Below are positions 15,802 through 29,354 of a stretch of 64,000 nt of DNA, one piece after another. The position numbers were made by a program, and so were the translations under genes. The DNA comes from Micromonospora sp. NBC_01796 (GTDB lineage Bacteria > Actinomycetota > Actinomycetes > Mycobacteriales > Micromonosporaceae): NCBI RefSeq assembly GCF_035917455.1, contig NZ_CP109078.1, forward strand, positions 3,348,001 through 3,412,000, in the 5' to 3' direction. The notes under the pieces are model-generated. The model had not been told where the DNA came from. It saw only the letters and a program-made list of their open reading frames with translations, and made no database searches. How positions within the stretch are numbered: position 1 is the first letter of the stretch; each line of letters begins with the position of its first letter.

Positions 15802-15895
15802 GGCTCTAGCCTCGGCTTCCTTGAAGTGTCGATCAGGTCGTGGCGCCCAGGTGTGGCGCTACGGGGCACTTCGAAACATAAAGGAGCTAGAGCCG
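15801..15895. repeat. 10-bp inverted repeat flanking the leader of the WxL-like gene
   Basis: CGGCTCTAGC (15801-15810) and GCTAGAGCCG (15886-15895) are perfect inverse copies 75 bp apart, spanning the ribosome site of the WxL-like gene. Possible regulatory fold or operator pair. The rest of 15802-15943 holds nothing else clear. Confidence 0.4.
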
Positions 15896-15943
15896 TGATA
15901 CCCATAAAACGGACCAAATCGGGACTACTGCTGGCAAAGCCGA

Positions 15944-17062
15944 TCAGAGGACCGACTCCGCGACGGCAAGGAAGGCGTCGTTCTCGGCCGGCGTACCGAT
16001 GGTGACCCGTACGCCCTCGCCCGGGAACGGGCGGACGATCACGCCACGCGCCTCACACGCGCGGGCGAACTCCACCGCCCGGTCACCCTGCCCCGGCACC
16101 CCGGACAGCGGCAGCCAGACGAAGTTCGCCTGGCTCTCCGGCACCTCCGGCAGCAGCTTGCGCAGCGCCTCGGTCACCCGGTCCCGCTCGGCCACCACCA
16201 GCGCGCACCGGCGGCGTACCTCCTCGGCCTGTGCGAGCGCGGCGAGCGCCCCGGCCTGGGCGACGATGCTGCTGGAGAACGGGGTGACCACCTTGCGGAC
16301 CGCGGCGGCCACCTCCGGGTGCGCGACCAGGAAGCCGATCCGCAGCCCGGCCAGGCCCCACGCCTTCGACAGCGTCCGCAGGATCACCACGTTCGGCCGG
16401 TCGCCGTACGTGACCAGCGCGTCCGGGACGTCGGGGTCGGTGACGAACTCCCGGTACGCCTCGTCGAACACCACCAGGACGTCGTCCGGAACCGCGTCCA
16501 TGAACCGGTCCAGCTCGGCCCGGCGCAGGCTGGTGCCGGTCGGGTTGTTCGGGTTGCAGACGAAGATCAGCCGGGTCCGGTCGGTGATCGCACCGGCCAT
16601 CGCCGCCAGGTCGTGCCCGTGCCCGCTCGTGTTCGGCACCCGTACGCTGGTCGCCGCGCTGGTCGCCGCGATGATCGGGTACGCCTCGAACGACCGCCAG
16701 GAGTAGACCACCTCGTCACCCGGCAGGCTGGTGACCCGTACCAGGTGCTCGGCGAGCGCCACCGAACCACAGCCGGTCGCGATCCGGTCCGCCGCCACGT
16801 CGTAGTGCTCGGCCAGGGCGTCCCGCAGGGCCACCGCCGCCAGGTCGGGGTAGCGGTGCATACCGGCAGCCGCCTCGGCGACCGCCTCCACCACACCCGG
16901 CAGCGGGCCGTACGGCACCTCGTTGCTGGCCAGCTTGATCGCCTCGGGCAGGCCGAGTTCACGGGCCAGGTCGGCGGGGCTGCGTCCGGGTACGTAGTTT
17001 GGCAGCCCGGCCAGGTCGGCTCGGGTCAGCCGGTTCGGCTGGCTGGGGTCGCGGCCGGTCAT
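15944..17062 (-). CDS. HisC-family aminotransferase (histidinol-phosphate or aromatic amino acid)
   Basis: A 372-aa PLP-dependent class I/II aminotransferase. Signatures are IKLASNEVPYGPLPGV near the N-terminus, FVCNPNNPTGT, VVFDEAYREFV and the PLP-lysine motif RTLSKAWGLAGLRIGF. In actinobacteria the HisC and aromatic (Pat) aminotransferases are close paralogues that are hard to separate by eye. No other his genes are here, while tyrosine-degradation genes (hppD, hmgA, fahA) are within 10 kb, so conversion of tyrosine to 4-hydroxyphenylpyruvate is plausible. ATG 17062 follows AGGAGGT and overlaps the stop of the RDD gene. Confidence 0.82.
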   Translation of the reverse strand: MTGRDPSQPNRLTRADLAGLPNYVPGRSPADLARELGLPEAIKLASNEVPYGPLPGVVEAVAEAAAGMHRYPDLAAVALRDALAEHYDVAADRIATGCGSVALAEHLVRVTSLPGDEVVYSWRSFEAYPIIAATSAATSVRVPNTSGHGHDLAAMAGAITDRTRLIFVCNPNNPTGTSLRRAELDRFMDAVPDDVLVVFDEAYREFVTDPDVPDALVTYGDRPNVVILRTLSKAWGLAGLRIGFLVAHPEVAAAVRKVVTPFSSSIVAQAGALAALAQAEEVRRRCALVVAERDRVTEALRKLLPEVPESQANFVWLPLSGVPGQGDRAVEFARACEARGVIVRPFPGEGVRVTIGTPAENDAFLAVAESVL

Positions 17063-18081
17063 GACGTGGGACCTCCTGGGGTGTCGCCACGGTCTGCCGT
17101 GGGCGGCGGGGACGGGGTGTCGACCGACCGGTCGAGCCGTACGACGACGGTCTGCGCGCGTTTGTCGTGCAGGGCCTGGCGCAGCGGTCGGTCGAAGAGC
17201 ACGAAGGCACAGTCGACGAGTTGCAGCAGGAAACCGAGACCGCAGCAGTACCAGAAGAAGGTCGGCAGGCCGAGCGTGTTCCACCGGCGGGCGGAGCGAC
17301 CGAAACCGAGCTTCTCGTCGGTGCCGAGCGAAACGACCTTGAGCCGGAGTACGCGCTTGCCGAAGGTCTGTCCGGTGTTCGCCACCGACGGCACCTCGTA
17401 CGCGAACCAGAGCGCGGCGGCGATCACCAGGATGACCAGGAGCAGCCAGTCGGCCTGTGCGCTGACCGGGGGCAGACCCTCGGTGGAGGAGTTGCCGGCC
17501 ACCGACCGGCGGACGATCTCCCGGTAGACCGGGCCGATCTCCTCCACGTACCGCCAGACGAACCAGCCGTTGACCAGGACGTTGAGCAGCAGGACGGCGC
17601 CGATGTCGATCAGGCGGGCGGCGAGCCGGGCACCGAGCGGTGCCAGCGCCTTGCCGTGCGGCCGTGGCTCCTGGAAGACCGGGAACACGGAGGGCGGGTA
17701 CCCCCAGGCCGGCGGCACCGGACCGCCCTGGCCGGGCGAGGGCGGACCGACCGCGCCCGGCCACGGCGGTACGCCGTTCACCGGTGGCGCTCCGGGCGGA
17801 CCGGGCTGGACCGGTGATCCGGGTACGCCCGGCAGGCCGCTCGTCGGGCGCGCAGTCGGGGTGGCGGTGGTGGTCGTCCCCGTTCCACCGGGTGAACCGG
17901 GCGCGTCCGTTGCCGGTGTGCCGGGCGCCGGGCTGGTCGGCGGCTCCGGCTCGGCGGGCGGCGGACCCGGCGGCGGGGTGGCGTCGGCGGGCAGTGGCGC
18001 ACCGATCCAGCCGCCGCCGTCCCAGTAGCGCTGGGTGTTCGGCTCGGCGGGGTCGGTGTACCAGCCCGGTTGCACCGTCAT
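17059..18081 (-). CDS. DUF2510-RDD family membrane protein
   Basis: A 340-aa protein. It begins with a DUF2510 module (QPGWYTDPAEPNTQRYWDGG, residues 4-23) that is common before membrane domains in actinobacteria. A Pro-rich stretch of ~110 residues follows, then an RDD domain with R-L-I-D (ARLIDIGAVLLLNVLVNGWF) and a GKR motif (TGQTFGKRVLRLKVVSLG), and three or four membrane helices. Function is unknown; RDD proteins may be transport-related. Start and stop overlap the flanking genes by 4 bp (ATGA) on both sides, so RDD2, RDD1 and the aminotransferase form one transcript. Confidence 0.85.
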   Translation of the reverse strand: MTVQPGWYTDPAEPNTQRYWDGGGWIGAPLPADATPPPGPPPAEPEPPTSPAPGTPATDAPGSPGGTGTTTTATPTARPTSGLPGVPGSPVQPGPPGAPPVNGVPPWPGAVGPPSPGQGGPVPPAWGYPPSVFPVFQEPRPHGKALAPLGARLAARLIDIGAVLLLNVLVNGWFVWRYVEEIGPVYREIVRRSVAGNSSTEGLPPVSAQADWLLLVILVIAAALWFAYEVPSVANTGQTFGKRVLRLKVVSLGTDEKLGFGRSARRWNTLGLPTFFWYCCGLGFLLQLVDCAFVLFDRPLRQALHDKRAQTVVVRLDRSVDTPSPPPTADRGDTPGGPTS

Positions 18082-18827
18082 GGCGCCAACCTCAGTTCGT
18101 TCACCCTGGGAACCTTAACGACTGCCGTCCGGGCGGCCTTGTCGTGGAGGCACTGTTGGTACGGCTTGTCCCACAGTTGCCAGAGCACGTCGAGGTAGAT
18201 CAGGAGCGGTACGAGCGAGCCGGCCAGGAACTGCACCAGGTAGCGCTTGACCGCGGCACCACGGGTGAGGGTGGCGTTCGGGTCCAGCGGCACCACCCGG
18301 ATTTTCATGATCCGCTTCCCGATCGTCTGACCGGTCCGGAACATCATCTCGACGTGGTAGACGTACGCCAGCGCGAGCAGGACCACGAACAGGGCGAGCT
18401 CCATCAGCAGCATCGGCCCGAGGAGGGCGAGGAAGTCCGGCTCGACCAGGGTGCCGTCCGGGTTCGTCTCGAACAGGTCCGGCAGCACCCGGGTGAAGTA
18501 GTAGATCATCACGGGCACCGCGAGGACCATGCTGACCAGGAAGTAGATCCCGTAGTCGATCAGCCCGGCCAGGAACCGGTCGGAGAACTCGGCCAACGGC
18601 TGACCGGCCGGACTCACCGGTGGCGGGGTCGGATACCCCGGCCGGTAGAGCGGCGGTACGGCCGGCCGGGGCTGTCCGTACGGGCCGGGAGGCGGTGTGC
18701 CGTACCACAGGGCGGGCGGCGGCCCGGCCTGTGCCGGGATGTGGCCGCCCGGCGGGACCTGTCCCTGGGGGTTGGGGGTGGGGGTCCCGCCGGGCGGCGG
18801 CGACGAGGGTGGGGGCGGGGCGGTCAC
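18078..18827 (-). CDS. RDD family membrane protein
   Basis: A 249-aa protein with a Pro/Gly-rich N-terminus (~75 residues) and an RDD domain: FLAGLIDYGIYFLVSMVLAV with the conserved Asp, a second helix region (LLLMELALFVVLLALAYVYH) and TGQTIGKRIMKIRVVPLD. It is a paralogue of the next gene, sharing the closing HDKxAxTAVVK pattern. The GTG at 18827 has no clear ribosome site; TAACAC ends seven bases upstream (18835-18840, minus strand), hinting at a leaderless message. It is first gene of the three-gene operon ending in the aminotransferase. Confidence 0.82.
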   Translation of the reverse strand: MTAPPPPSSPPPGGTPTPNPQGQVPPGGHIPAQAGPPPALWYGTPPPGPYGQPRPAVPPLYRPGYPTPPPVSPAGQPLAEFSDRFLAGLIDYGIYFLVSMVLAVPVMIYYFTRVLPDLFETNPDGTLVEPDFLALLGPMLLMELALFVVLLALAYVYHVEMMFRTGQTIGKRIMKIRVVPLDPNATLTRGAAVKRYLVQFLAGSLVPLLIYLDVLWQLWDKPYQQCLHDKAARTAVVKVPRVNELRLAP

Positions 18828-18837
18828 GCGGACAGTG

Positions 18838-20148
<1,311 letters not shown>

Positions 20149-20179
20149 TCAGCTTGCACATTCGGTATGGTGAACCACC

Positions 20180-20695
20180 GTGACCGCTGTACAGGATGTC
20201 CAGCTCGATCGGCTGGACGCGAGACTGATCGACCTGCTCGCCGCCGAGCCGCGGATCGGGGTCCTCGAATGCTCCCGCCGGCTGCGGGTGGCCCGGGGCA
20301 CGGTGCAGGCCCGGCTCGACAAGCTGCTGGCCCGGGGGGTGATCCGGGGGTTCGGCCCGGAGTTGGCCCCGGCCGCGATCGGGTTCGGGGTGACCTCCTT
20401 CGTCACCCTCGAGATCAGCCAACGGCACGGCCACGACCCGGTCGCGGCCCACCTGCGGCAGATCCCCGAGGTGCTGGAGGCCCACACGATCACCGGATCC
20501 GGCGACATGCTCTGCCGGATCGTCGCCCGGTCCAACACCGACCTCCAGCGGGTGATCGACCAGATCGTCTCGTACGAGGGGATCGCCCGCGCCTCGACGA
20601 TCATCGCCCTGGCCGAGCAGATCCCGTACCGGATGCTCCCGCTGGTCCGCTCGGCGGCGGCCGGGGGGCCGGCGGCCGGCGGGAAGTCGCGGTGA
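20180..20695 (+). CDS. Lrp/AsnC family transcriptional regulator
   Basis: A 171-aa regulator with an N-terminal winged helix (LDRLDARLIDLLAAEPRIGV, then RRLRVARGTVQARLDKLLARGVI) and a C-terminal RAM ligand-binding domain (VTSFVTLEISQRHG, VLEAHTITGSGDMLCRIVAR). The family senses amino acids. Divergence from hppD across 133 bp suggests it controls tyrosine catabolism in response to an aromatic amino acid; this is contextual inference. GTG 20180; a TATGGT box at 20166-20171 is close to the start, so the leader is very short or absent. Confidence 0.9.
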   Translation: MTAVQDVQLDRLDARLIDLLAAEPRIGVLECSRRLRVARGTVQARLDKLLARGVIRGFGPELAPAAIGFGVTSFVTLEISQRHGHDPVAAHLRQIPEVLEAHTITGSGDMLCRIVARSNTDLQRVIDQIVSYEGIARASTIIALAEQIPYRMLPLVRSAAAGGPAAGGKSR

Positions 20696-20778
20696 ATGCC
20701 CTGATAAATCGTTAAGTCAGGACGACACGGGCGGCGAGCGTCCCGCGTTTGCCCCTCCCGCGTCGCTACGGTAGCCGG

Positions 20779-22227
20779 ATGGCGAAGGGGAGCGCCGGGC
20801 GGAGCGCGAAGTGGTTCCTCGCCTTCATGCTGGTCGCGGTCATCGTGCTCTCGGCCACCGGGGTCTGGAACCCCTTCCCCAACCTGGTGTCCTGGATCAA
20901 CCGCAGCCAGCCACTTTCCGAACCGGACGTGGTCTGGCAGCAGCGGGTCGGCGGCACGCCCAAGAGCGTCACCATCGCCGGCAGCACCGTCGTGGTCGAG
21001 CAACGCACCTTCGTGGAATCCCGCAGCCTGGCCACCGGCGGCAAGCTCTGGGAACGCAAGGCCGACTGGGCCGCGGTCGCCGGCGGCGAGACCGACCCGG
21101 TCGTCGCGACCGGAAAACTGCTGGAGAAGGGGTACGAGCTGATCGACCCCGAAACCGGTGCGGTACGCCGACGCGACACCAGGGCCAGCGGAGTCTGGAC
21201 CTACCGCAACGCCCTGCTCGACGTCCGCTGCTCCGAGCCGCGCGAGTGCACCCTGAGTCGTTGGGACCCGCGCGGCACCAAACCGGTCTGGACCGCGTTC
21301 CTGCCCGGCGTCGGCACCGGACTCTTCGCCGACAACCCGGAGGTCCTCGGCACCCGACGGCTGACCACCAAACTCGTCGCCGACGACGCGAGCGGCCCGG
21401 AGACGATGCCGTCCCTGCTCGGCTTCCCCGTCGACGGCCGGGTGCACATCGTGGACACCGCCACCGGGCGGGTTCTGCGCGACGTACAGCCCGGTCGGGC
21501 CGACCGGCTGGTGGTCGTCGGCGGGCGGATGCTCCGGATCGAGGCCCGCGCCGAGGACGGTAGCTGCTACTTCACCGTACTGGCCCGGGACCCGATCACC
21601 GGGCAGGAGGTGTGGCGCCGCTCCGGGATCAACCTGCGCACCGCCAACGCCGGTGGGTGCGTACAGCGGGATGATCCGCAGGGCGGGCAGAGCGTACTGG
21701 TCGGTGTCGGCCCGGACGGGCGCGAGACGATCCTCGACGGGTACGACGGACGGGTCCTCTGGTCCGGCGCCGAAGGCGAGAAACTGCTCTCCGTCGACGA
21801 CCGGTACGCGCTGGTCCGGTCGGCCGACCGGCAGACCGTCATCGGCCGTGAACTGGGTCGCGACGCCCCCCGGTGGAACCGTCCGCTGAGCCCCGAGGGC
21901 GCCTCGACCCTGACCCGCGCCGCGGCCGTACTGGTCGACGAGAAACCGAACCGGGTGATCGCCCTCGACCCGCTCAGCGGACGTGAGCTGCTCACCCTCG
22001 CCACGTCGGCGAAGGTGCTCGCGGTCGGCTCGGCCGGGATGGTGATCGGCGACGGTCGGGACATCGGTTATGTCCAATTCGGCACGGCGGCCGGTGTACC
22101 GGGGCCGGGTCCCGGCGCCCCCGGCACCTCCCCGGGACCGGACGCCGGTCCGGGTGACGTCGGGCCTACCTGCGGCGGGCCGAAGATGGAGCAGTGCCGT
22201 CCCGCCGACTCCGGCAAGGACGGTTGA
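20779..22227 (+). CDS. Membrane-anchored PQQ-like beta-propeller protein
   Basis: A 482-aa protein. An N-terminal helix ([19 protein letters not shown]) is followed by an exported beta-propeller with blade motifs such as [34 protein letters not shown] and [16 protein letters not shown]. Cysteines in [17 protein letters not shown] and at the C-terminus ([10 protein letters not shown]) may form disulphides outside the cell. The C-terminal ~45 residues are Pro/Gly-rich. ATG 20779 is chosen over an upstream TTG; TACGGT (20767-20772) is seven bases ahead, suggesting a leaderless transcript. Function unknown. Confidence 0.78.
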   Translation: MAKGSAGRSAKWFLAFMLVAVIVLSATGVWNPFPNLVSWINRSQPLSEPDVVWQQRVGGTPKSVTIAGSTVVVEQRTFVESRSLATGGKLWERKADWAAVAGGETDPVVATGKLLEKGYELIDPETGAVRRRDTRASGVWTYRNALLDVRCSEPRECTLSRWDPRGTKPVWTAFLPGVGTGLFADNPEVLGTRRLTTKLVADDASGPETMPSLLGFPVDGRVHIVDTATGRVLRDVQPGRADRLVVVGGRMLRIEARAEDGSCYFTVLARDPITGQEVWRRSGINLRTANAGGCVQRDDPQGGQSVLVGVGPDGRETILDGYDGRVLWSGAEGEKLLSVDDRYALVRSADRQTVIGRELGRDAPRWNRPLSPEGASTLTRAAAVLVDEKPNRVIALDPLSGRELLTLATSAKVLAVGSAGMVIGDGRDIGYVQFGTAAGVPGPGPGAPGTSPGPDAGPGDVGPTCGGPKMEQCRPADSGKDG

Positions 22228-22328
22228 GCGGCGCCACGCCCTCGCACAGCGCCGCGGAGGCCGGGGATGATGCGGGACCGACCCGGCGGCTAGGACGGTT
22301 CCGGTCGGCTGGCCTAGGCTTTCCGCTC

Positions 22329-23999
<1,671 letters not shown>

Positions 24000-24030
24000 C
24001 CACCGGACCAACCCGAACCGGTACGACCGC

Positions 24031-24102
24031 CCGGTGCACCCGCCGCAGTCGACTCCGTGGCACGGCCACGGAGTCGAGGAAAAAACGCCGACGGGTGCAC
24101 CG
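24031..24102. terminator. Nested inverted repeats after fumA
   Basis: An inner perfect 12-bp stem (24049-24060 with 24066-24077, sequence TCGACTCCGTGG) is enclosed by an outer perfect 11-bp pair (CGGTGCACCCG at 24032-24042, CGGGTGCACCG at 24092-24102). An A6 run follows the inner stem. It is probably the fumA terminator; the nesting could also mark an attenuator or protein site for the next gene. Confidence 0.65.
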
Positions 24103-24257
24103 CCCCCGATCAGGGCAGACCGACGATCGTCGGGAACCCGCTGCGCATCGTGCACCGGGCCGCTCTCGAATCACTCCCGGACCGCTATCGCCGGGCCATA
24201 ACGGGCTGTGCCGGCCAGGTTAGGCTTCGGTCATCGCTGGTCGCACGAGGGCGGGGA

Positions 24258-27155
24258 ATGCGCTTCGGAATCCTGGGTCCGCTGGAAGTGGACGGTGGAA
24301 TAACGGTCACCGCGGGTCGGGACCGGACGGTGCTCACGATGCTGCTGCTGCGAGCCGGCCGGACCGTACCGGTCGACGAACTCGTGGACGCCGTCTGGGG
24401 CGACGACCCACCAGCCACCTCCCGGGCCCAGTTGCAGACCTGCGTGTCCCGGCTGCGCCGACTGTTCACCCAGGCCGGCATGGGCAACGACGTCATCGTC
24501 ACCGACCCGGTCGGGTACGGCTTCCGGCCCGGCACGGTCGAGTCGGACGCACAGGCGTTCACCCGTCTGGTCGACGCCGGGCGGGTGGAGGTCGCCGAGG
24601 GGCGGCTGCCCGCCGCCCGGCAACACTTCCGGGACGCGCTGGCACTCTGGCGGGGACCCGCCCTCGGCGGGATCTCCGGTGCCGGCGTACGCCGGGCGGC
24701 GGTCGCGCTGGACGAGGAGCGGACCGTTGTCACCGAGGAGTGCGTGGAGGTCGAGCTGCGGCTCGGGCGCGACGGTGAACTGATCGGCGAGCTGACCGAC
24801 CTGGTGGCCCGACACCCGCTCCGGGAGCGGCTGCGCAGCCAGCTGATGCGTGCCCTCTGCGGGGTCGGCCGGCAGGCCGAGGCGCTCGCCGTCTACCGGG
24901 ACGCCCGGCGGGCACTGGCCGAGGAGCTGGGCATCGATCCCGGTGCCGAGCTGCGTGAGCTGCACCGCCGGATCCTCGCCGGTGAGCTGCCCGACCGGGT
25001 GGCCGACGACGGCGACGAGGCGACCCCGGCCCGGTGCCTGCCCCGGGACGTGGCGGACTTCACCGGGCGGGCGGAACTGCTCGGCCGGGTCCGGCACGCG
25101 ATCGGGGCCGCCGACCCGGACAAGCCGGTGGTGGTGCTGGTCGAGGGGATGGCCGGGAGCGGGAAGACCGCGCTCGCGGTGCACCTGGCCACCTCGCTGG
25201 CCGCGAACTACCCCGACGCCCACCTCTTCCTCGACCTGCACGGGCACAGCGAGCGGAGCCCGGTCGACCCGGGCGCCGCCCTGGTGACCCTGCTGCGGCA
25301 GTTGGGCGTCGGCAGCGAGCGGATCCCGGTGGACTTCGAGGAGCGGCTGGGGCGGTGGCGTACCGAGCTTTCCCGGCGGCGGGCGGTGATCGTGCTGGAC
25401 AACGCGGCCAGCGCGCAGCAGGTGGGTCCGCTGCTGCCGGCGGGTGCCGGGTGTCTGGTGCTGGTGACGACCCGGCGGCGGCTGGTCGGGCTGGACGGGG
25501 TGCAGCCGTACCCGTTGCCGGTCTTCGACCCCCACGAGGCGGTGGAGCTGCTGGCCCGGATCGCCGGCCCGGAGCGGGTACGGGCCGAGCCGGCCGCCGC
25601 CGCCGAGGTGGTCCGCAGGTGCGGTTACCTGCCCCTGGCGATCCGGCTGGCCGGTGCCCGGCTGGCCCACCGGCCCCGGTGGACGGTCACGGACCTGGTC
25701 GACCGGCTCGCCGACGAGGGGGCGGTGCTGACCGAGCTGGCGGCCGAGGAGCGGACGGTGGCGGGGGCCTTCACCCTGTCGTACGTCCAGTTGCCCGCGC
25801 CGGCCCAGCGGATGCTCCGGCTGCTGGCCCTGCATCCGGGTGAGTCGTTCGACGCGGCGGCTGCGGCGGCGCTCACCGGGGGCACCCCGCTGGCCGCGCG
25901 GGACCTGCTCGACAGCCTGGTGGACGGGCACCTGCTCGAAGAGCCGGCCGCTGGACGGTTCCGGTTCCATGACCTGATGCGCCAGTACGCGGCGAACCTG
26001 GTCGCCACCGATACCCCGGAGGTACGGCGTACCGCCGGGATCGGGCTGTTGGACCACCTGTTCCACCTGGTCGCCCGGGTGACCCGGCCGATGGAACCGT
26101 TGACCGTGCCGCTGACCGGGCTTGAGCCCGCCGCCCCGCTGCGCCCGGACCTGCTGCCCGCCGTGGGCGAGGGCGGGCTGGACCGGTTGGAGCCGGAGCG
26201 GGCCACCGTGGTCCGCGCCGTCCGGTACGCGATGGCCCAACAGCACGACGCGTACGCCTGCGCCCTCGCCCGGGCCCTCTGGTTCTACCTCTACCTGCGC
26301 GGTTACCACGACGACCTGATCGACACCCACCAGCAGGCGATCATCTCGGCGCAACGGCTCGGCGATCCGAACCTGGTCGCGTTGCTCCGCGTACAGGCCG
26401 CCTCGGGTTACTACGGGGCCGGGCAGTGGGCGGCGGCGAAACGTGAGCTCGAAGCGGCGCTGCCGGTGTACGAGACGCACGGGGACCTGGTCGGGGTCGC
26501 CCGGGTCCGGACGAACCTGGCCGGCGTGCTCACCCACATGGGCAGGTTCGAGGAGTCGGAGCGGCACGTGCGGCTGGCCGCGGTGGAGTGGGGCAGCGAG
26601 AGGCTCACCCTGCTCCGTCTTCCGCAGGGGCTCAGCGACCTCTACCTCCAGATGGGCCGGCTGACCGAGGCGCTGCCGCTGGCGCGACAGAGCCTCTTCC
26701 TGGCCCGGGTGTACGGCACCGACCGGAACCTGACCACGGCGCTGTGCAACATCGGCCACACCCGGGCCCGACTGGGCCACCACCGGCCCGCCCTCCGGCT
26801 GCTCACCGCCGCACTGCGGCGTGCGGTCGCCACCGACGACCGGCTCACCGAGGGGGAGATCCGGCACAGTCTCGGGCTGGCCCTGCGTGGGCTCGGGCGG
26901 GACGAGGAGGCGGTCGGCGCACTGCACGAGGCCCTGCGGATCCTCCAGGGGTTCGGCGTGACCCGGGTGCTGGTCGACTGCCAGATCGAGTTGGCCCGAG
27001 CGGTGTGGGACACGGGTGACCGGGTCAGCCCGCTTCCCCTGTACGAGCGGGCGCTGGCGTCGGCGACCGCCCTGGACTATCCGGCCGGGCGGGCGCTGGC
27101 GCGGGCGGGGATGGCCGCCTGCGAGCCGGACCTGCAACCCGTCGGCGGCCGGTGA
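24258..27155 (+). CDS. AfsR/SARP-type BTAD regulator with NB-ARC and TPR domains
   Basis: A 965-aa regulator. Residues 1 to about 95 are the OmpR-like winged helix ([40 protein letters not shown]). About 96-245 is the bacterial transcriptional activation domain ending in [19 protein letters not shown]. An NB-ARC ATPase follows, with P-loop [10 protein letters not shown] near 297-306 and VIVLDNAAS near 377. The C-terminal third is TPR repeats. AfsR and related proteins activate secondary-metabolite clusters by binding direct repeats, often under phosphorylation control. No biosynthetic cluster lies next to it, so targets are unknown. ATG 24258 follows GGGCGGGG. Confidence 0.92.
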   Translation: MRFGILGPLEVDGGITVTAGRDRTVLTMLLLRAGRTVPVDELVDAVWGDDPPATSRAQLQTCVSRLRRLFTQAGMGNDVIVTDPVGYGFRPGTVESDAQAFTRLVDAGRVEVAEGRLPAARQHFRDALALWRGPALGGISGAGVRRAAVALDEERTVVTEECVEVELRLGRDGELIGELTDLVARHPLRERLRSQLMRALCGVGRQAEALAVYRDARRALAEELGIDPGAELRELHRRILAGELPDRVADDGDEATPARCLPRDVADFTGRAELLGRVRHAIGAADPDKPVVVLVEGMAGSGKTALAVHLATSLAANYPDAHLFLDLHGHSERSPVDPGAALVTLLRQLGVGSERIPVDFEERLGRWRTELSRRRAVIVLDNAASAQQVGPLLPAGAGCLVLVTTRRRLVGLDGVQPYPLPVFDPHEAVELLARIAGPERVRAEPAAAAEVVRRCGYLPLAIRLAGARLAHRPRWTVTDLVDRLADEGAVLTELAAEERTVAGAFTLSYVQLPAPAQRMLRLLALHPGESFDAAAAAALTGGTPLAARDLLDSLVDGHLLEEPAAGRFRFHDLMRQYAANLVATDTPEVRRTAGIGLLDHLFHLVARVTRPMEPLTVPLTGLEPAAPLRPDLLPAVGEGGLDRLEPERATVVRAVRYAMAQQHDAYACALARALWFYLYLRGYHDDLIDTHQQAIISAQRLGDPNLVALLRVQAASGYYGAGQWAAAKRELEAALPVYETHGDLVGVARVRTNLAGVLTHMGRFEESERHVRLAAVEWGSERLTLLRLPQGLSDLYLQMGRLTEALPLARQSLFLARVYGTDRNLTTALCNIGHTRARLGHHRPALRLLTAALRRAVATDDRLTEGEIRHSLGLALRGLGRDEEAVGALHEALRILQGFGVTRVLVDCQIELARAVWDTGDRVSPLPLYERALASATALDYPAGRALARAGMAACEPDLQPVGGR

Positions 27156-27201
27156 CGGGGATCATCTGCGCGTCGGCGCGAGGCGCGGCAGGATGGAACA
27201 C

Positions 27202-28602
27202 GTGAGCACATCAGGGACAGCGGGTTACCGGGTCGAGCGGGACACGATGGGCGAGGTCGAGGTCCCCGCCGACGCGTTGTGGCGGGCACAGACCCAGCGG
27301 GCGGTGCAGAACTTCCCCATCTCCGGACGCGGGCTGGAACCGGCGCACATCCGCGCCCTGGCCCAGATCAAGGGCGCGGCGGCGCAGGTCAACGCCGAAC
27401 TCGGCGTGATCGACTCGGACGTGGCGGCGGCGATCGCGACCGCGGCGGCGCACGTCGCCGACGGCGGCTACGACGACCAGTTCCCGGTGGACGTGTTCCA
27501 GACCGGGTCCGGCACCTCGTCGAACATGAACGCCAACGAGGTGATCGCCACTCTGGCCACCCGTGAGCTGGGCCGCGACGTGCACCCGAACGACGACGTG
27601 AACGCCTCCCAGTCCAGCAACGACGTCTTCCCGTCGTCGATCCACCTGGCGGCCACCCAGTCGGTGATCCAGGACCTGATCCCGGCGTTGCGGCACCTCG
27701 AACTGACCCTGCGTTCCAAGGTGGAGGAGTTCGCCACGGTGGTGAAGGCCGGGCGTACGCACCTGATGGACGCCACCCCGGTCACCCTCGGGCAGGAGTT
27801 CTCCGGCTACGCGACCCAGGTCGCGTACGGCGCCGACCGGATGGAGTCGGTGCTGCCCCGGCTGGCCGAGCTGCCGCTCGGCGGGACCGCGGTCGGCACC
27901 GGGATCAACACCCCGGCCGGTTTCGCCCCGGCGGTGATCGCGAAGCTGCGCGAGCAGACCGGCGTACCGGTGACCGAGGCGGGCAACCACTTCGAGGCGC
28001 AGGGTGCGCGGGACGCGCTGGTGGAGACCTCCGGCCAGCTCCGGACGATCGCGGTCGGCCTCTACAAGATCGCCAACGACATCCGCTGGATGGGCTCCGG
28101 CCCCCGCGCCGGCCTGCGCGAGCTGCGGATCCCCGACCTCCAGCCCGGTTCGTCGATCATGCCGGGCAAGGTCAACCCGGTGGTCTGCGAGGCGGTCCGC
28201 CAGGTCAGCGCCCAGGTGATCGGCAACGACGCCACGGTCGGCTTCGCCGGCTCGCAGGGCGACTTCGAACTCAACGTGATGCTCCCGGTGATGGGCCGCA
28301 ACCTGCTGGAGTCCATCCGCCTGCTGGCCGCCGTCAGCCGGTTGCTGGCCGACCGCTGCGTGGCCGGCCTGGTCGCGAACGCTGAGGTTGCCCTGGCGTA
28401 CGCGGAGGGCTCGCCGTCGGTGGTCACCCCGCTCAACCGCTACCTCGGGTACGACGAGGCGGCCTCGATCGCCAAGGAGGCGCTGGCCAGCGAGTCCACC
28501 ATCAAGGCGGTGGTGCTCGCCCGTGGCCACGTCGAGGCCGGCAAGCTCACCGAGCAGCAGCTCGACGACGCCCTCGACGTCCTCCGGATGACCCACCCCT
28601 GA
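27202..28602 (+). CDS. fumC: Class II fumarate hydratase
   Basis: The iron-free, oxygen-stable fumarase of the aspartase/fumarase superfamily. The family signature [11 protein letters not shown] is at about residues 316-326; other conserved stretches are [32 protein letters not shown] and [20 protein letters not shown] 27202 ([14 protein letters not shown], 466 aa) has AGGA eight bases upstream; ATG 27193 in frame is an alternative. It follows the BTAD regulator by 46 bp and duplicates the reaction of fumA. Confidence 0.95.
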   Translation: MSTSGTAGYRVERDTMGEVEVPADALWRAQTQRAVQNFPISGRGLEPAHIRALAQIKGAAAQVNAELGVIDSDVAAAIATAAAHVADGGYDDQFPVDVFQTGSGTSSNMNANEVIATLATRELGRDVHPNDDVNASQSSNDVFPSSIHLAATQSVIQDLIPALRHLELTLRSKVEEFATVVKAGRTHLMDATPVTLGQEFSGYATQVAYGADRMESVLPRLAELPLGGTAVGTGINTPAGFAPAVIAKLREQTGVPVTEAGNHFEAQGARDALVETSGQLRTIAVGLYKIANDIRWMGSGPRAGLRELRIPDLQPGSSIMPGKVNPVVCEAVRQVSAQVIGNDATVGFAGSQGDFELNVMLPVMGRNLLESIRLLAAVSRLLADRCVAGLVANAEVALAYAEGSPSVVTPLNRYLGYDEAASIAKEALASESTIKAVVLARGHVEAGKLTEQQLDDALDVLRMTHP

Positions 28603-28614
28603 GGGCAGGGCCCT

Positions 28615-29262
28615 TCAGGCGAGGGCCCGGCCGATGGCGTGGGCGGCGGCGCGTACCTGCTCGCCGACGGTGAGCACGTCCAACGGGGCGAGGGCCACCA
28701 CCCCGACACTCGCCTCCAGCCCCGGTACGCCGAGGACCGGCGCGGCCACCCCGTACGCCCCGGGTTGCAGTTCGCCCGTGGTGGCGACCGGATCGGGCTG
28801 CCCGGCGCGCCCGGCGATGATCGCCTGCCCGGCGGCCCCCCGGTCGAGCGGATGCCGCGAGCCGGTGCGGTACGCCACGTGAAACGAGGTCCAGCTCGGT
28901 TCGACCACCGCGACGGCAACCGCCTCGGCCCCCTCGACCACGGTCAGGTGGGCGGTCGCGCCGGCCTGTTCGGCCAGCCGGCGCAGGGCCGGCAGCGCGC
29001 CCTCGGCGAGCAGGGGCTGGGCCCGACGGGCCAGGTGCAGGACCCCGACCCCGAGGCGCAGCCGCCCGGCGGAGTCGCGCCGGACCATGCCGTGCTGGGT
29101 GAGGGCGCCGACCAGCCGGTAGACCACCGCCCGACCCACCCCGAGACGGGTCGCCGCCTCGGTCACCGTCAATCCGCCGGGTGCGTCGGCGACCAGGTGC
29201 AGCAGGCGCAGGCCCCGGTCCAGGGTCTGTGCCGTCTCACCCGCGTGACCCGTCGGCTCCAC
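28615..29262 (-). CDS. IclR family transcriptional regulator
   Basis: A 215-aa regulator. The N-terminal winged helix reads TLDRGLRLLHLVADAPGGLT and LGVGRAVVYRLVGALTQHGM. The C-terminal effector-binding domain contains RRLAEQAGATAHLTVVEG, RTGSRHPLDRGAAGQAIIAG and APVLGVPGLEASVGVVA. It is slightly shorter than usual (about 250 aa). GTG 29262 (MEPTGHAGETAQTLDRG) gives a family-like N-terminus; the frame is open to a TTG at 29322. IclR proteins often regulate aromatic or central carbon catabolism. Target unknown; it converges with fumC after 12 bp and diverges from cysS. Confidence 0.88.
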   Translation of the reverse strand: MEPTGHAGETAQTLDRGLRLLHLVADAPGGLTVTEAATRLGVGRAVVYRLVGALTQHGMVRRDSAGRLRLGVGVLHLARRAQPLLAEGALPALRRLAEQAGATAHLTVVEGAEAVAVAVVEPSWTSFHVAYRTGSRHPLDRGAAGQAIIAGRAGQPDPVATTGELQPGAYGVAAPVLGVPGLEASVGVVALAPLDVLTVGEQVRAAAHAIGRALA

Positions 29263-29342
29263 ACCAGGCAGCGTACGGCGATGCCGGTCCCGGATCACGG
29301 CTGAGGGCTGCCGCGCGTACAACGGCCGTAACCGGTGACCGT

Positions 29343-29348
29343 TACCCT
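29343..29348 (+). promoter_or_regulatory. Candidate -10 box for leaderless cysS mRNA
   Basis: TACCCT ends seven bases before the GTG at 29355 and no ribosome binding site lies between, so transcription probably begins at the start codon. Confidence 0.45.
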
Positions 29349-29354
29349 GGTGCG

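Noticed and set aside
15895-16005. Possible 36-aa ORF (MIPIKRTKSGLLLAKPIRG...) with AAGGAG ahead
   Set aside because: It runs antisense into the end of the aminotransferase gene, is basic and unconserved-looking, and the Shine-Dalgarno match may be chance.
28615-29262. IclR protein as the regulator of hmgA
   Set aside because: The analogy to Pseudomonas HmgR is tempting, but it is 22 kb away with other genes between and the hmgA palindrome is not seen at its own promoter.
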